DNA of 56,212 bases, from assembly GCA_019931245.1 (NCBI GenBank), contig JAINDL010000050.1:1-56212 (forward strand). The letters run 5' to 3'. Of the stretch, positions 8,596 to 17,727 are shown piece after piece. A program made the translations under genes and the position numbers. The stretch's first letter is position 1, and the number at the start of each line of letters is the position of its first letter. The stretch comes from Bryobacteraceae bacterium CoA2 C42 (GTDB taxonomy: Bacteria > Acidobacteriota > Terriglobia > Bryobacterales > Bryobacteraceae). Under the pieces are notes generated by a model. It was given only the letters and a program-made list of their open reading frames with translations. It was not told the DNA's origin and did not search any database.

Positions 8596-9849
8596 ATGCC
8601 AATCCCGATGCGAAGAAGAGAGTTCCTGCCGCTGCTGCTGGCGCCGGGCGCGGCGCTGGCGGCGGCGCCGAAGTTGAAGATTACCGGACTGCAGACGTTC
8701 GTCGTGGACGCTTTCCGCTGTAACTGGGTGTTTGTGAAGATCACGACGGACCAGGGGCTGACCGGGTTGGGCGAGGGGACGACGGAGATGAACGAATTGA
8801 CCGTCGAGGCGGCGATCCGGAACATGAGCCGCTACCTGGTGGGTAAAGATCCGTTCGCCGTCGAGTACCATACGCACATCCTGCGGCGGGAGTCGTACTG
8901 GCGGAACGGGGTGATTCTGCGCAGTGCGCTGGCGGCGGTGGAGGCGGCGCTGCTCGACATTAAGGGCAAGGCGCTGGGGGTGCCGGTGTACGAGCTGCTG
9001 GGCGGACGGTATCGCGACCGGATCAAGTGCTACGCCAACGGGTGGTTTACGGGGGCGAACCGGCCGGAGGAGTTTGCGGCGAAGGCGGCGGCGACGGTAA
9101 AGCAGGGGTTTCAGGCGTTGAAGTTTGATCCGTTTGGGAAGGCTTATCTGACGATGAGCCCGGCCGAACAGGAGATGGCCGTGGCGCGGGTGGCGGCGGT
9201 GCGGGAGGCGGTGGGGCCGCGGGTGGACATTCTGGTGGAGGCGCACGGGCGGCTGGATGTGCCAACGGCGGTGGCGATGGGGCAGCGGCTGGCGCCGCTG
9301 CGGCCGCTGTTCTACGAGGAGCCGGTGCTGCCGGAGAACCTGCGGTCGCTGGCGGAGGTGAAGCGGGGGATGCCGTTGGCGGTGGCTACCGGGGAGCGGT
9401 TTTATGATGTGGAGCGGTTTCAGGAGGCGCTGCGGCTGGGGGCGGTGGACTATCTGCAGCCGGACGTGATTCACGTGGGGGGGATGCTCGAGACGAAGCG
9501 GGTATGCAGTCTGGGACTGGTGGAGGACCGGCCGGTTTCGGCGCACAATCCGAACGGGCCGTTGTGCAACGCGATGACGCTGCAGATTGCGGCTTCGACG
9601 CCTAATTTTGTGATGCTTGAGACGGTGGTGACGGATGTTCCGTGGCGGAAGGATGTGGTGCGGGAGGATCTGGAGATCATCGACGGGGAGATGGTGATTC
9701 CGGACAAGCCGGGTTTGGGCCTGGAGTTGAACGAGGCGGAGGCGGCCAGGCACCCGTACGTGCCGCATGATCTGCGGCACTATACGGGGGCGTTGACGGC
9801 GATCCGGCCGCCGGATGCGGTGCCTTACTGGCGCTTGGGGCGGCCTTAA
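8596..9849 (+). CDS. Enolase-superfamily dehydratase, galactonate-dehydratase-like, exported
   Basis: The 417-residue protein belongs to the mandelate racemase/muconate lactonizing enzyme branch and looks most like D-galactonate dehydratase. It has the EAHGR motif (replacing DFHGR), EEPV, ATGERF, QPDVIHVGG and a His in SAHNPNGP, which correspond to the metal ligands and acid/base residues of sugar-acid dehydratases. The N-terminus (MRRREFLPLLLAPGAALAAA) resembles a Tat signal with RR, so the enzyme is probably periplasmic. ATG 8596 or 8608 could be used; the only strong GGAGG is 20 bases before 8596. Its stop overlaps the stop of the convergent SDR gene. The exact sugar acid is not determined. 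Confidence 0.85.
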   Translation: MPIPMRRREFLPLLLAPGAALAAAPKLKITGLQTFVVDAFRCNWVFVKITTDQGLTGLGEGTTEMNELTVEAAIRNMSRYLVGKDPFAVEYHTHILRRESYWRNGVILRSALAAVEAALLDIKGKALGVPVYELLGGRYRDRIKCYANGWFTGANRPEEFAAKAAATVKQGFQALKFDPFGKAYLTMSPAEQEMAVARVAAVREAVGPRVDILVEAHGRLDVPTAVAMGQRLAPLRPLFYEEPVLPENLRSLAEVKRGMPLAVATGERFYDVERFQEALRLGAVDYLQPDVIHVGGMLETKRVCSLGLVEDRPVSAHNPNGPLCNAMTLQIAASTPNFVMLETVVTDVPWRKDVVREDLEIIDGEMVIPDKPGLGLELNEAEAARHPYVPHDLRHYTGALTAIRPPDAVPYWRLGRP

Positions 9850-10643
9850 GGGGCGGGCGGGGCGAGGAAGGCGCCGCTGATGCGGGCGAGGAGGCCGCGG
9901 GGGGTGAAGCGGGCGGACTGGGCCATGATCCAGTTGCGGAGTCCGACGATGTGGGTGGGGCCGGGGGAGTCGAGGGCGAGGAGGCAGGCCTGGACGACCT
10001 CGTCGACGGTGAGGGGGGTGGCGCGGAGGAGGGGCGTGGACCGGGCGCCGCCGCCGAGGGCGTCGAGGAAGGGGGTTTCGACAGGGCCGGGGCAGACGGC
10101 GGCAACGCGGAGGCCACGGGAGCGGTATTCGGCCCAGAGGGCTTCCGAGAAAGAGAGGACGTAGGCTTTGGTGGCGCCGTAGGCGGCCATGTAGGGGGTG
10201 GGCTGGAAGGCGGCGGTGGAGGCGATGTTGAGCACGGTGCCGCGGCGGGCGAGGAGTTCGGGGAGGAACAGGCGGGTGAGTTCGGTGAGGGCGACGACGT
10301 TGAGTTGGAGCATCTGGGAGAGGCGTGCGGGGTCGTTGCCGGCGAGGGGTCCGAAGAGGCCGAAGCCGGCGCAGTTGATGAGGGTGTCGATGGAGATGCC
10401 GAGGCGCTGGACTTCGTCGAAGAGTTGGCGGGCGGCGCCGGGGGCGGCGAGGTCGAGGGGGAGAACGGTGGCGTGGCCGCCGGCGGAGCGGACCTGTTGG
10501 GCGAGTTCGGCGAGGCGGTCGGCGGAGCGGGCGGTGAGGAGGAGGTGGGCGCCTTTGGGGGCGAGGGCGACGGCGAGGGCGGCGCCGATGCCGGAGGAGG
10601 CGCCGGTCAGGAGGATGACGGCGGAGTGTTTAGACGGTGTCAT
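9846..10643 (-). CDS. Short-chain dehydrogenase/reductase (SDR)
   Basis: The 265-residue enzyme is a classical SDR. It has the Rossmann motif TGASSGIG near residue 13, an Asp-Leu at the end of beta 4, NCAG, a catalytic Ser in NIAST, and the YxxxK pair in YGATK. The C-terminal tail is similar to DltE/YqjQ-type SDRs. It uses NAD(P)H on an unknown alcohol or ketone. It is transcribed divergently from a TetR regulator, and the 59-base gap between them carries a paired operator, so the regulator very likely represses this gene. Confidence 0.9.
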   Translation of the reverse strand: MTPSKHSAVILLTGASSGIGAALAVALAPKGAHLLLTARSADRLAELAQQVRSAGGHATVLPLDLAAPGAARQLFDEVQRLGISIDTLINCAGFGLFGPLAGNDPARLSQMLQLNVVALTELTRLFLPELLARRGTVLNIASTAAFQPTPYMAAYGATKAYVLSFSEALWAEYRSRGLRVAAVCPGPVETPFLDALGGGARSTPLLRATPLTVDEVVQACLLALDSPGPTHIVGLRNWIMAQSARFTPRGLLARISGAFLAPPAP

Positions 10644-10644
10644 G

Positions 10645-10680
10645 TGACAATGTCTATCATGGCTGGGTTGACAATGTCAA
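10645..10680. promoter_or_regulatory. Paired TetR-type operator between SDR and regulator
   Basis: TGACAATGTC occurs at 10645-10654 and again at 10669-10678, 24 bases apart, placing both on the same DNA face within about two turns. The second copy sits in the near-perfect palindrome TTGACAATGTCAA (10668-10680). The sites lie directly before the start codon of the SDR gene and 22 bases before the TetR gene. Confidence 0.65.
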
Positions 10681-10702
10681 GCGGTAATGGGATGCTGGGG
10701 AT

Positions 10703-11278
10703 ATGTCTGTGGATTTACGGGAGCAAGTATTGTTGGCGAGTGTGGAGTTGATTGGGGAGGCGGGTTTGGGGGGCTTGTCGATGCGGGAGGTGGCGCGGCG
10801 GGCGGGGGTGAGTCATCAGGCGCCGTACCATTATTTTGGGGACAAGGCGGCGATTGTGGCGGCGTTGGTGGGTCGGGGATTTGGGATGCTGGCGGAGCGG
10901 TTGGAGGAGGCGGCGGCGGGGGCGGGTGAGGTGACGGAGCGGTTGGAGCGGGTGGGCCGGGCGTACGTGCATTTTGCGTTGGAGGAGCCGGTGTATTTTC
11001 GGCTGTTGTTTCGGCTGGAGGTGGGGGATTTGGGGCGGTATCCGGAGGTGGAGGCGGCGGGGGCGCGGGCGTTTGGGGTATTGGAGAGGTTGGTGGCGGA
11101 GAAGGCGGGGGCGGGGGCAAGTCAGGGGGAGCGGGAGGCGTTGGCGTCGCTGCACTGGTCGGTGGCGCACGGGTTGGCGACGTTGTTGGTGGATGGGAAT
11201 TTGGGGTTAAAGCTGGGGACGCGGTCGGCGCAGGAGGGTCATGTAGACGAGGTGCTACGGTTGTTCGGGAGGCGGTGA
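10703..11278 (+). CDS. TetR/AcrR-family transcriptional regulator
   Basis: The 191-residue protein has an N-terminal TetR helix-turn-helix: residues about 8-50 carry LIGEAGLGGLSMREVARRAG followed by VSHQAPYHYFGDKAAI, the family signature. The C-terminal ligand domain resembles TetR_C_33/WHG-type domains. The gene is divergent from the SDR gene and shares a 36-base operator region with it, suggesting autoregulation and control of the SDR. The inducer is unknown. Confidence 0.92.
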   Translation: MSVDLREQVLLASVELIGEAGLGGLSMREVARRAGVSHQAPYHYFGDKAAIVAALVGRGFGMLAERLEEAAAGAGEVTERLERVGRAYVHFALEEPVYFRLLFRLEVGDLGRYPEVEAAGARAFGVLERLVAEKAGAGASQGEREALASLHWSVAHGLATLLVDGNLGLKLGTRSAQEGHVDEVLRLFGRR

Positions 11279-11310
11279 GGCCTCGCGAAGAGTTGGTGTT
11301 TGGAGAGGGT

Positions 11311-13021
11311 TTATTTGTCGCCTTCGCCGAGGACGACGAGGGGGAAGACGCCTTTGCTATCGCCCCAGAGGACGGAGCTGGCCCAAGTGGTGGCGGTTTT
11401 GGAGTTGGTGAAGAAGGAGTTGGCGGCGTGGGTGATTTTGACGCAGGCGGAGCCGCCGGCGGCGCCGCAGGTGCAGGTGGCCGTGGGGGAGAGGGCGGCT
11501 TTGCCGGCGGGGGCGGTGTTGGGGTTGTTGAGGGCGGCCAGGACATTGAGGTAGCCGGCGCCGACGGTGAACATGTCGTACTGGATGGTTTGGTTGCCGA
11601 AGGTGCTGCGGGAGGGGAAGGACTTGGAGGTCGACTTCATGAGTTTGGCTTTGATGGTGTCGGGGGTGACGGCGGGGCCGAACTTCTGGATGAGGAGGGC
11701 GGCGGCGCCGGCGACCATGGGGCGGCCATGCTGGTGCCGGAGAGTTCCATGAATTCGCCGTTCCATGCAGATGGCAGACCTCTTTGATTGCCAATATTCG
11801 TGAAGAACTCGGTGGTGGCCACGATGTTGGTCGGGAAGAGCATGGAGAGGATTGACGTTGCGGGAAACCCACTGTCGACAACTACCCCGTCGTAATCCAC
11901 AAAGCCGGACAAACTTGGGCGACCGGCGACTGCAGACCGCTGGGCGGCGATGATCCGATTGCCGGGGGCGACGAGATCCGGCTTGACGATCTTGTCGACG
12001 TTGGTGGGTCCTTTGGAACTGTAGGAGGCGACGAGGTCGTCGGTGCGGCTAGGGGTGCCCATGTCGCGCATGGCGCCGACGGTGAGGACATAGGGGTCGT
12101 TGCCGGGGGAGCCGATAGTGCCGTGGCCGTTGGTGTTGAGCGAGTTATCCCGCCCGCGGTTTCCGGCGGCGACGACGACGACGGTGCCGGCGGCCCAGGC
12201 GCGTTCGACGGCCTGGCAGAGGGGGTCCTTCGTATAGGATTCGAGGATCCGCCGGCCGAGGGAGAGGTTGATGACACGGATGCGAAGTCGGTGCCTCTAC
12301 CGTCTTTGTCAAGCACGCGCAGATTGATGAGTCTGGCGAGCGGGGCGATACCGTGAAAGGAGCGGTTGGGTGTCCGGCCGGTGCTACCAACAGTCAAACT
12401 GCAGAGTATCCCCCGGCCAGCCAGGATACCGGCCACATGGGTGCCATGACCTTAGGCATCCTGGGTTCGGGTGGCGGGTTCGGTGGTGACGAAGGATTCG
12501 TTGTGGACGATGCGGCTGGTTTTGCAGTTTTCGTCGAGGAAGTCCGGCTTGGGCCAGATGCCGCTATCGACGACGGCGATGCCGACGCCTTTTCCGGTGA
12601 AACCGCTGTCTTGTGCGACATTGGCGAGGATGGCGGGGCGGGCGGAGTCCATGCTGGCGGAGATTTCGCGGTCTGGGGAGATGTACTTGACGCGGGGGTC
12701 GGCGGCGAGGGAGGCGAGGGCGACGCGGGCGGAGAGGGCCCGGATGAGGCCGAGTTCGGAGACGGGGCGGTGGGCGCTGAGGTTGACGCCGGCGGGGGGC
12801 GTGAAGGGGGCGGGCTGGCGGCGGGCGCCGGGGCGGGCTTCGGGCTCCTCAAGTTGGATGATGACGTCGATGGTTTGGTCCTCGGCGAGGTTGGTGAGGT
12901 CGGGGGCGAGTTTATCGTCCTGGGTCCAGGCGGGGACGGCGGTGAGCAGGAGGAGTACTCCGGCTGCGGCGAACGCTTTGTGCTTGGTTGTTTTGTAAGT
13001 CACGATAGTTTTCCGGGGCAT
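11311..13021 (-). pseudogene. Decayed S8 (subtilisin-like) secreted serine protease
   Basis: The parent was a secreted subtilase of about 560-590 residues: signal peptide (AAAGVLLLLTAVPAWTQ), inhibitor-like prodomain, then Asp (VVDSGI), His (GHGTHVAG) and Ser (SGTSMAAP) regions. Several lesions break it. A TAA at 12452-12454 stands just before GHGTHVAG where relatives have Tyr. Around 12280 the frame changes and roughly 15-20 codons between GRGTDF and RVINLSLG are missing. At about 11725 one base is lost just after GTSMAAP, moving the C-terminus to another frame. The nonsense codon and base losses could be read errors, but the missing segment argues for real decay. All three catalytic residues are still readable across frames. 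The 5' end abuts a 12-bp tandem array. Confidence 0.85.
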
Positions 13022-13026
13022 CCATC

Positions 13027-13098
13027 TCGCGGTTTGGCTCGCGGTTTGGCTCGCGGTTTGGCTCGCGGTTTGGCTCGCGGTTTGGCTCGCGGTTTGGC
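13027..13098. repeat. Six perfect copies of a 12-bp tandem repeat
   Basis: The unit TCGCGGTTTGGC is repeated six times without change. It ends 6 bases before the start codon of the subtilase pseudogene (minus strand), replacing the region where its ribosome binding site should be. There are no spacers, so it is not a CRISPR. The perfect identity points to recent slippage expansion. Confidence 0.9.
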
Positions 13099-13148
13099 TG
13101 CTGGTGTCTTCGTGCCTAGGATGAGTTATCGTGGGCGGCTTGCGATGC

Positions 13149-13163
13149 TGTACTTAGGGTACA
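13149..13163. promoter_or_regulatory. Short palindrome TGTAC-N5-GTACA, possible operator
   Basis: The inverted repeat TGTACTTAGGGTACA lies in the 170-base space between the repeat array and the sulfatase gene and is followed by a run of six T. It could be a repressor site for either divergent gene, or a weak terminator. No regulator family can be assigned. Confidence 0.3.
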
Positions 13164-13268
13164 TTTTTTCCTAATGGCAAATTCCGGGTTGCCCTCGTTT
13201 TACCTGAGAGTAAGTGGGCGAGCCGTAGGCCCCGGTGCGGAGCGGATTACGGGCGGGAGAAGGCGTGT

Positions 13269-14798
13269 ATGATAGCGGCTATGGCAGAATCGATCTCGCG
13301 CCGCGCGCTGCTGGGCAGTGTCCTTCCTTCTCTGTTGGCCGCCCCGGCGAAACGGCCGAACATCCTGTTCGTCTATACGGACGACCACTCCTACCGGACG
13401 CTGAGCTGCTACAAGGAGGCGTATCCTTGGGTCAAGACGCCGAACATCGACCGTCTGGCGGCGCAGGGGGTGCGCTTCACCGCGGCCTATAACGGCGCCT
13501 GGTGCATGCCGTCGCGGGCGACGATGCTGACGGGGCATCTGCAGTATGGCGTCGAGTCGATGCACATGGTGGGGGAGTATCCCGGCTGTGACTACGACGC
13601 GGCGAAGTGCCCGTTCTGGCCGAAGGTTTTCCGGGAGAACGGCTACGTGACCGGGCAGATCGGGAAGTGGCACGTCGGGACCGATACGGGGTTCGGGCGG
13701 GACTGGGACTATCAGCTCGTCTGGAACCGGCCGAAGTTCACGAGCACGGCCACGCATTACTACTACGACCAGCCGATTACTTACCACGGTGGTAAGACGG
13801 AGATCCTGAAGCGGTATTCGACGGACCAGTACACAGACTGGGCGATTGAGTTTATCGAGAACAAAGACCGGGCGCGGGGCGACGGATCGAAGCCGTGGTA
13901 CCTGTGGCTGTGCTACGGGGCGGTGCACGGGCCGTATCAGCCGGCGCAGCGGCATTTGGAGGAGTTGTCGGGGATTGACTTCGCTGCGCCGGCCGACATC
14001 TTCCCGCCGCGGGCGGGCAAGCCGGACTGGGCGCAGAAGATCAACATGTGGGAAAAGGATGCGAACGGCAGGCCGGTGTTCAACCGGCGGTCGCTGAATG
14101 CGTGGGTGCGGCAGTATCACCAGGGGGTGCTGGCGATTGACGAGGGGGTGGGTCGGATTCTGGACGCGCTCGACAAGTCCGGGCAGCGGGAGAATACGCT
14201 GGTTTGCTTCACCTCGGACCAGGGGCTGGCGTTTGGGCAGCACGGGTTCCGGGGGATCAAAATTGCTGCCTACGATGCCAACATCCGCTCGCCGCTGATT
14301 TTCTCGATGCCGGGGCGGATTCCGGCGGGCAAGGTGTGCGAGACGCCGGTGCGGGGCGCGGACCTGCCGCCCACCTTTTTCGCCTTCGCGGGGCTGAAGC
14401 TGCCGTGGTCGATGCACGGCCATGATCTGTCGCCGCTGCTGCGGGACCCGGGGCGGGCGTGGCCGCATCCGGTGCTGCTGGCGGCGACAGGGCATAGTTT
14501 TGGCTCGGATACGAACGCGATTCCGACCGATCCGGAGCATATTCTGCACGGCGGGGTGCCGTGGTATGTGATGCTGCGGGAGAAGAATTGGAAGTATGTC
14601 CGGCCGCTGGTGGAGGATCTGGAAGAGCTATATGACCTCGAGAGAGACCCGGAGGAGCTGGACAACCTGGCGGTGAAGCGCCCGCATCAGGCGCGGCTGC
14701 GGCGGATGCGGGCGGCGGCGGTGGCGGAGTTGCGCAAGACGGGTTGCGGGTTTGTGGAGGCGATGCCGGCGGTGCGGGAGGCGGAGGGCGGCGATTAG
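13269..14798 (+). CDS. Type I sulfatase (formylglycine-dependent)
   Basis: The 509-residue enzyme belongs to the alkaline-phosphatase-like sulfatase family. It has the metal-binding NILFVYTDDH near residue 30, the CMPSRATMLTG signature (Cys-x-Pro-Ser-Arg, whose Cys becomes formylglycine), GKWHVG, and a C-terminal DQGLAFGQHG metal site. A Tat-like leader (SRRALLGS) precedes it, so export is likely. ATG 13269 or 13281 could start the protein. It probably hydrolyses sulfate esters of polysaccharides or glycans. A true formylglycine-generating enzyme is not visible in this window. Its stop overlaps the stop of the convergent M20 gene by 4 bases. Confidence 0.92.
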   Translation: MIAAMAESISRRALLGSVLPSLLAAPAKRPNILFVYTDDHSYRTLSCYKEAYPWVKTPNIDRLAAQGVRFTAAYNGAWCMPSRATMLTGHLQYGVESMHMVGEYPGCDYDAAKCPFWPKVFRENGYVTGQIGKWHVGTDTGFGRDWDYQLVWNRPKFTSTATHYYYDQPITYHGGKTEILKRYSTDQYTDWAIEFIENKDRARGDGSKPWYLWLCYGAVHGPYQPAQRHLEELSGIDFAAPADIFPPRAGKPDWAQKINMWEKDANGRPVFNRRSLNAWVRQYHQGVLAIDEGVGRILDALDKSGQRENTLVCFTSDQGLAFGQHGFRGIKIAAYDANIRSPLIFSMPGRIPAGKVCETPVRGADLPPTFFAFAGLKLPWSMHGHDLSPLLRDPGRAWPHPVLLAATGHSFGSDTNAIPTDPEHILHGGVPWYVMLREKNWKYVRPLVEDLEELYDLERDPEELDNLAVKRPHQARLRRMRAAAVAELRKTGCGFVEAMPAVREAEGGD

Positions 14799-16066
14799 CG
14801 GCCGAGGCGGTAGATGAGGAGGGCGGCGCGTTTGGCTTGTTTGGTGAGGCTGTCGAGTTCGACGGATTCGCCGACGGCGTGGGTGCCGGCGCCGACGGCG
14901 CCGAGGCCGTCGAGGCAGTCGACGTAGGCGGCGATGTAGGAGATGTCGCCGGCGCCGCGCTGCATGGGGTCGAGCTCCTCGATGCGGCCGAGGCCGGCGG
15001 TGCGGCTGGCGTCGTCGTAGAGGGCGAGGAGGCGGCGGTTGCCGGGGGTGGGGGGCATGGGCGGGGCGCCGTCGACGAACTTGATTTCCGATTGGGTGCC
15101 GGGGAGGCTCTTGGCGACGATGGCGTACATGCGGTCTTTGATGCGGCTGACCTGGGCGGGTTCGAGGGCGCGGACTTCGCCGCGGGCGAGGGCCTGGGCG
15201 GCGATGATGTTGGGTTTCCCGTCGGCGGTGGCTTTGCCGTCGGCATCGGCCTGGACGGCGCCGCCGCCGAGGAGGAGGCCGGCGTTGAAGGTGAGGTTGG
15301 GCTCTTTGAGGGTTTGCTCGAAGGTGGAGATGACGCGGCTGATTTCGTAGATGGCGCCGTAGCCGGAGCTTTCCGTGAAGACCTGGCCGGAGTGGCCGGC
15401 TTTGCCGGTGGAGCGGACCTCCCAGCCGAGGTAGCCGCGGCGGGCGGTGGTGGCGTAGTCGAAGCCGAGGCCTTTGATGCCGCCTTCAAAGCTGAGGGCG
15501 GCGCGGGAGAGTTTGGCGAGGCGGACCATTTCAAGCCGGGAGTGGTTGGGGAGGTCAGGGCGGCGGCCGGGCTCTTCTTCGTCGCCGGTGAGCATGACGG
15601 TGAGGGGGAGGGGGGCGAGGTGGCCAGCGGCGTGGAGGGCGCGGAGGGCGGTGAGGAGGACGACGATGCCGCCTTTCATGTCGGCGACGCCGGGGCCGGT
15701 GGCGCCGGGGCCTTTGCGCTCGAACTTTTGGAAGGGGCTGGCGGGTTCAAAGACGGTATCGAGGTGACCGATGAGGAGGATGGGTTTACCGCCGTTGCCC
15801 TTGTGTTCGGCGATGAGGTGGGGGCCGCGATTAACGGCGTCCATGGGGAGGAGGCGCGTGGTGAAGCCGAGAGCGTCGAACTCTGTACGGGTGAGTTCGG
15901 CCATGGCGCGGACGCCGGCGTGGTGGAAGGTGCCGGAGTTCTGGTTGACGAGGGATTCGAGCAGGGTGAGGGCGGGGGCGGCCTGGCGGTCGACGGCGGC
16001 GAGGATGGCGGGTTCCTGGGCGACCAGCGCGAGGGGGAGGGCAAGGGCGAGGATGGGCAGACGCAT
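14795..16066 (-). CDS. M20-family metallopeptidase, exported (carboxypeptidase G2-like)
   Basis: The product has 423 residues from the ATG at 16066, which opens into a signal peptide (LPILALALPLALVAQ). Zinc-site motifs of the M20 family are present: GHLDTVF, GVADMKGG, the catalytic TGDEEEP, a Glu in LSFEGG, and a late His in GAGTHAVGE. A dimerisation domain with GKAGHSGQ lies in the middle. Members remove terminal amino acids such as glutamate or split dipeptides in the periplasm. The upstream in-frame Met at 16126 would overlap the divergent gene, so the signal-peptide start is preferred. Confidence 0.88.
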   Translation of the reverse strand: MRLPILALALPLALVAQEPAILAAVDRQAAPALTLLESLVNQNSGTFHHAGVRAMAELTRTEFDALGFTTRLLPMDAVNRGPHLIAEHKGNGGKPILLIGHLDTVFEPASPFQKFERKGPGATGPGVADMKGGIVVLLTALRALHAAGHLAPLPLTVMLTGDEEEPGRRPDLPNHSRLEMVRLAKLSRAALSFEGGIKGLGFDYATTARRGYLGWEVRSTGKAGHSGQVFTESSGYGAIYEISRVISTFEQTLKEPNLTFNAGLLLGGGAVQADADGKATADGKPNIIAAQALARGEVRALEPAQVSRIKDRMYAIVAKSLPGTQSEIKFVDGAPPMPPTPGNRRLLALYDDASRTAGLGRIEELDPMQRGAGDISYIAAYVDCLDGLGAVGAGTHAVGESVELDSLTKQAKRAALLIYRLGR

Positions 16067-16124
16067 CTCCTTAGGGTAGCGGAGGTGGCTTGACTCTGGT
16101 GCGCGAGAGGAGTGTGCTAAGGGC

Positions 16125-17087
16125 ATGGCGAACTTAACGACTTCCTGGTTGGGCATGAGTTTGACGAGTCCGTTGGTGGTGGCGGCGAGTCCGCTCTCGC
16201 AGGACGCCGGGGCGGTGGCGGCGGCGGTGGAGGCGGGGGCGGGGGCGGTGGTGATGTACTCGCTGTTTGAAGAAGACCTGGTGGCGGAGCAGTCGGCGCC
16301 GCGGGGATTTGTGGGGGTGGATCCTTATCTGCGGCACGTGGAGGCGCTGCGGGTGCGGGTGGGGGTGCCGGTGGTGGCGTCGTTGAACGGGACGACGCCG
16401 GGCGGGTGGACGAAGTACGCGCGGAGTTTGGAGGGGGCGGGGGCGAGTGCGCTGGAGTTGAATTTGTATGAGGTAGCGGCGTCGCCGGCGGTGGGCGGGG
16501 CGGAGTTGGAGTTCCGGCAGGTGGATGTGGTGGCGGCGGTGGTGGGGGCGGTGGGGGTGCCGGTGACGGTGAAAATTTCGCCGTTTTACTCGTCGGTGCC
16601 GGCGTTTGTGCGGCGTTTGGAGGAGGTAGGGGCGCGGGGGGTGACGGTGTTTAACCGGTTTTACCAGCCGGATATTTCGCTCGAGACTCTGGCGGTGGAC
16701 CGGCGGGTGGTGCCCTCGACGGCGGCGGAGTTGCCGTTGCGGCTGCATGCGCTGGCGCTGCTGGCGCCGTTTGCGCGGCTGTCGCTGGGGTGTACGGGCG
16801 GGGTGCAGACGGGGTTGGACGCGGCGAAGGCGATCTTGTGCGGGGCGCACGTGGTGCAGGTGGCTTCGGCGCTGCTTACGCGGGGGCCGGGATATGTAGG
16901 GGTGATGCGGGAGGAGTTGGCGGGATGGTTGGACCGGAAGAGGATCGGGTCGGTAGAGGCGGCGCGGGGGAGATTGGGGTTTGGGTTTACGGCGGATCCG
17001 CACGCCTGGGAGCGGCTGAACTATACGCGGACGCTGCGAGAGTGGCCTGCCACCGGGGAGGGGCGGCAGGCCGGAGGGGAGGTTTAG
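16125..17087 (+). CDS. Dihydroorotate dehydrogenase-like flavoprotein
   Basis: The 320-residue protein is an FMN-binding TIM barrel of the DHOD-like group. It has an N-terminal [29 protein letters not shown], a Lys in [16 protein letters not shown] and a C-terminal phosphate-binding CTGGVQTG. In many bacteria this paralogue accompanies pyruvate:flavodoxin oxidoreductase and is not the pyrimidine enzyme; that partner is not seen here. The start codon overlaps the CATG shared with the opposite strand. Its 3' end overlaps the sod gene by 4 bases, tail to tail. Confidence 0.88.
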   Translation: MANLTTSWLGMSLTSPLVVAASPLSQDAGAVAAAVEAGAGAVVMYSLFEEDLVAEQSAPRGFVGVDPYLRHVEALRVRVGVPVVASLNGTTPGGWTKYARSLEGAGASALELNLYEVAASPAVGGAELEFRQVDVVAAVVGAVGVPVTVKISPFYSSVPAFVRRLEEVGARGVTVFNRFYQPDISLETLAVDRRVVPSTAAELPLRLHALALLAPFARLSLGCTGGVQTGLDAAKAILCGAHVVQVASALLTRGPGYVGVMREELAGWLDRKRIGSVEAARGRLGFGFTADPHAWERLNYTRTLREWPATGEGRQAGGEV

Positions 17088-17710
17088 AAGGAGAGGGTGA
17101 GGGTGCCGTTGAAGAGGCCTTCGGCGGCGTTCCAGTTGACGACGTTCCAGTAGGCGTCGATGTAGTCGGGGCGCTTGTTCTGATACTTGAGATAGTAGGC
17201 GTGTTCCCAGACGTCGAGGCCGAGGATGGGGGTTTTGCCGTCCATGAGGGGAGAGTCCTGGTTGGGGCTGGAGGTGACTTCGACGGAGCCGTCGGCGTTC
17301 TTGACAAGCCAGGCCCAGCCGGAGCCGAAGCGGCCGACGGCGGCGGCCTTGAAAGCGGCCTTGAAGGCGTCGAAGTCGCCGAACTTGGCGGTGATGGCGG
17401 CGGCGAGGTTGCCGTTGGGGGCGCCGCCGGCGTTGGGGCCCATGGTGGCCCAGAAGAGGGTGTGGTTGGCGTGGCCGCCGCCGTGGTTGCGGACGGCGCC
17501 TTTGGCGGCATCGGGGACGATGGCGAGGTTGTTTGCCAGCAGCTCTTCGAGCGACTTGCCTTCGAGCGAGGCGTTGGCCGTCACGGCGTTATTCAAGTTG
17601 GTGACGTAGGTCTGGTGGTGGCGGGTGCGATGGATATCCATCGTCACGGCGTCAATGTAGGGCTCGAGGGCGTCGTTCGAGTATCCCAACTCAGGCAGAA
17701 GAAAAGGCAT
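17084..17710 (-). CDS. sodA: Superoxide dismutase, Fe/Mn type
   Basis: The 208-residue enzyme converts superoxide to peroxide and oxygen. Metal ligands are visible: His in MDIHRTRHH, His in [10 protein letters not shown], and Asp and His in [14 protein letters not shown]. Typical motifs FGSGWAWL and YWNVVNW are present. There is no signal peptide, so it is cytoplasmic. Metal use (Fe or Mn) cannot be decided by eye, so sodA versus sodB is arbitrary. It follows gatA by 17 bases on the same strand with a good GGAGA ribosome binding site, and may be read from the same transcript. Confidence 0.93.
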   Translation of the reverse strand: MPFLLPELGYSNDALEPYIDAVTMDIHRTRHHQTYVTNLNNAVTANASLEGKSLEELLANNLAIVPDAAKGAVRNHGGGHANHTLFWATMGPNAGGAPNGNLAAAITAKFGDFDAFKAAFKAAAVGRFGSGWAWLVKNADGSVEVTSSPNQDSPLMDGKTPILGLDVWEHAYYLKYQNKRPDYIDAYWNVVNWNAAEGLFNGTLTLSF

Positions 17711-17727
17711 CAGGTTATCTCCTCAAA

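Noticed and set aside
13027-13098. Possible CRISPR array
   Set aside because: The 12-bp units are contiguous with no spacers, and no cas gene is near.
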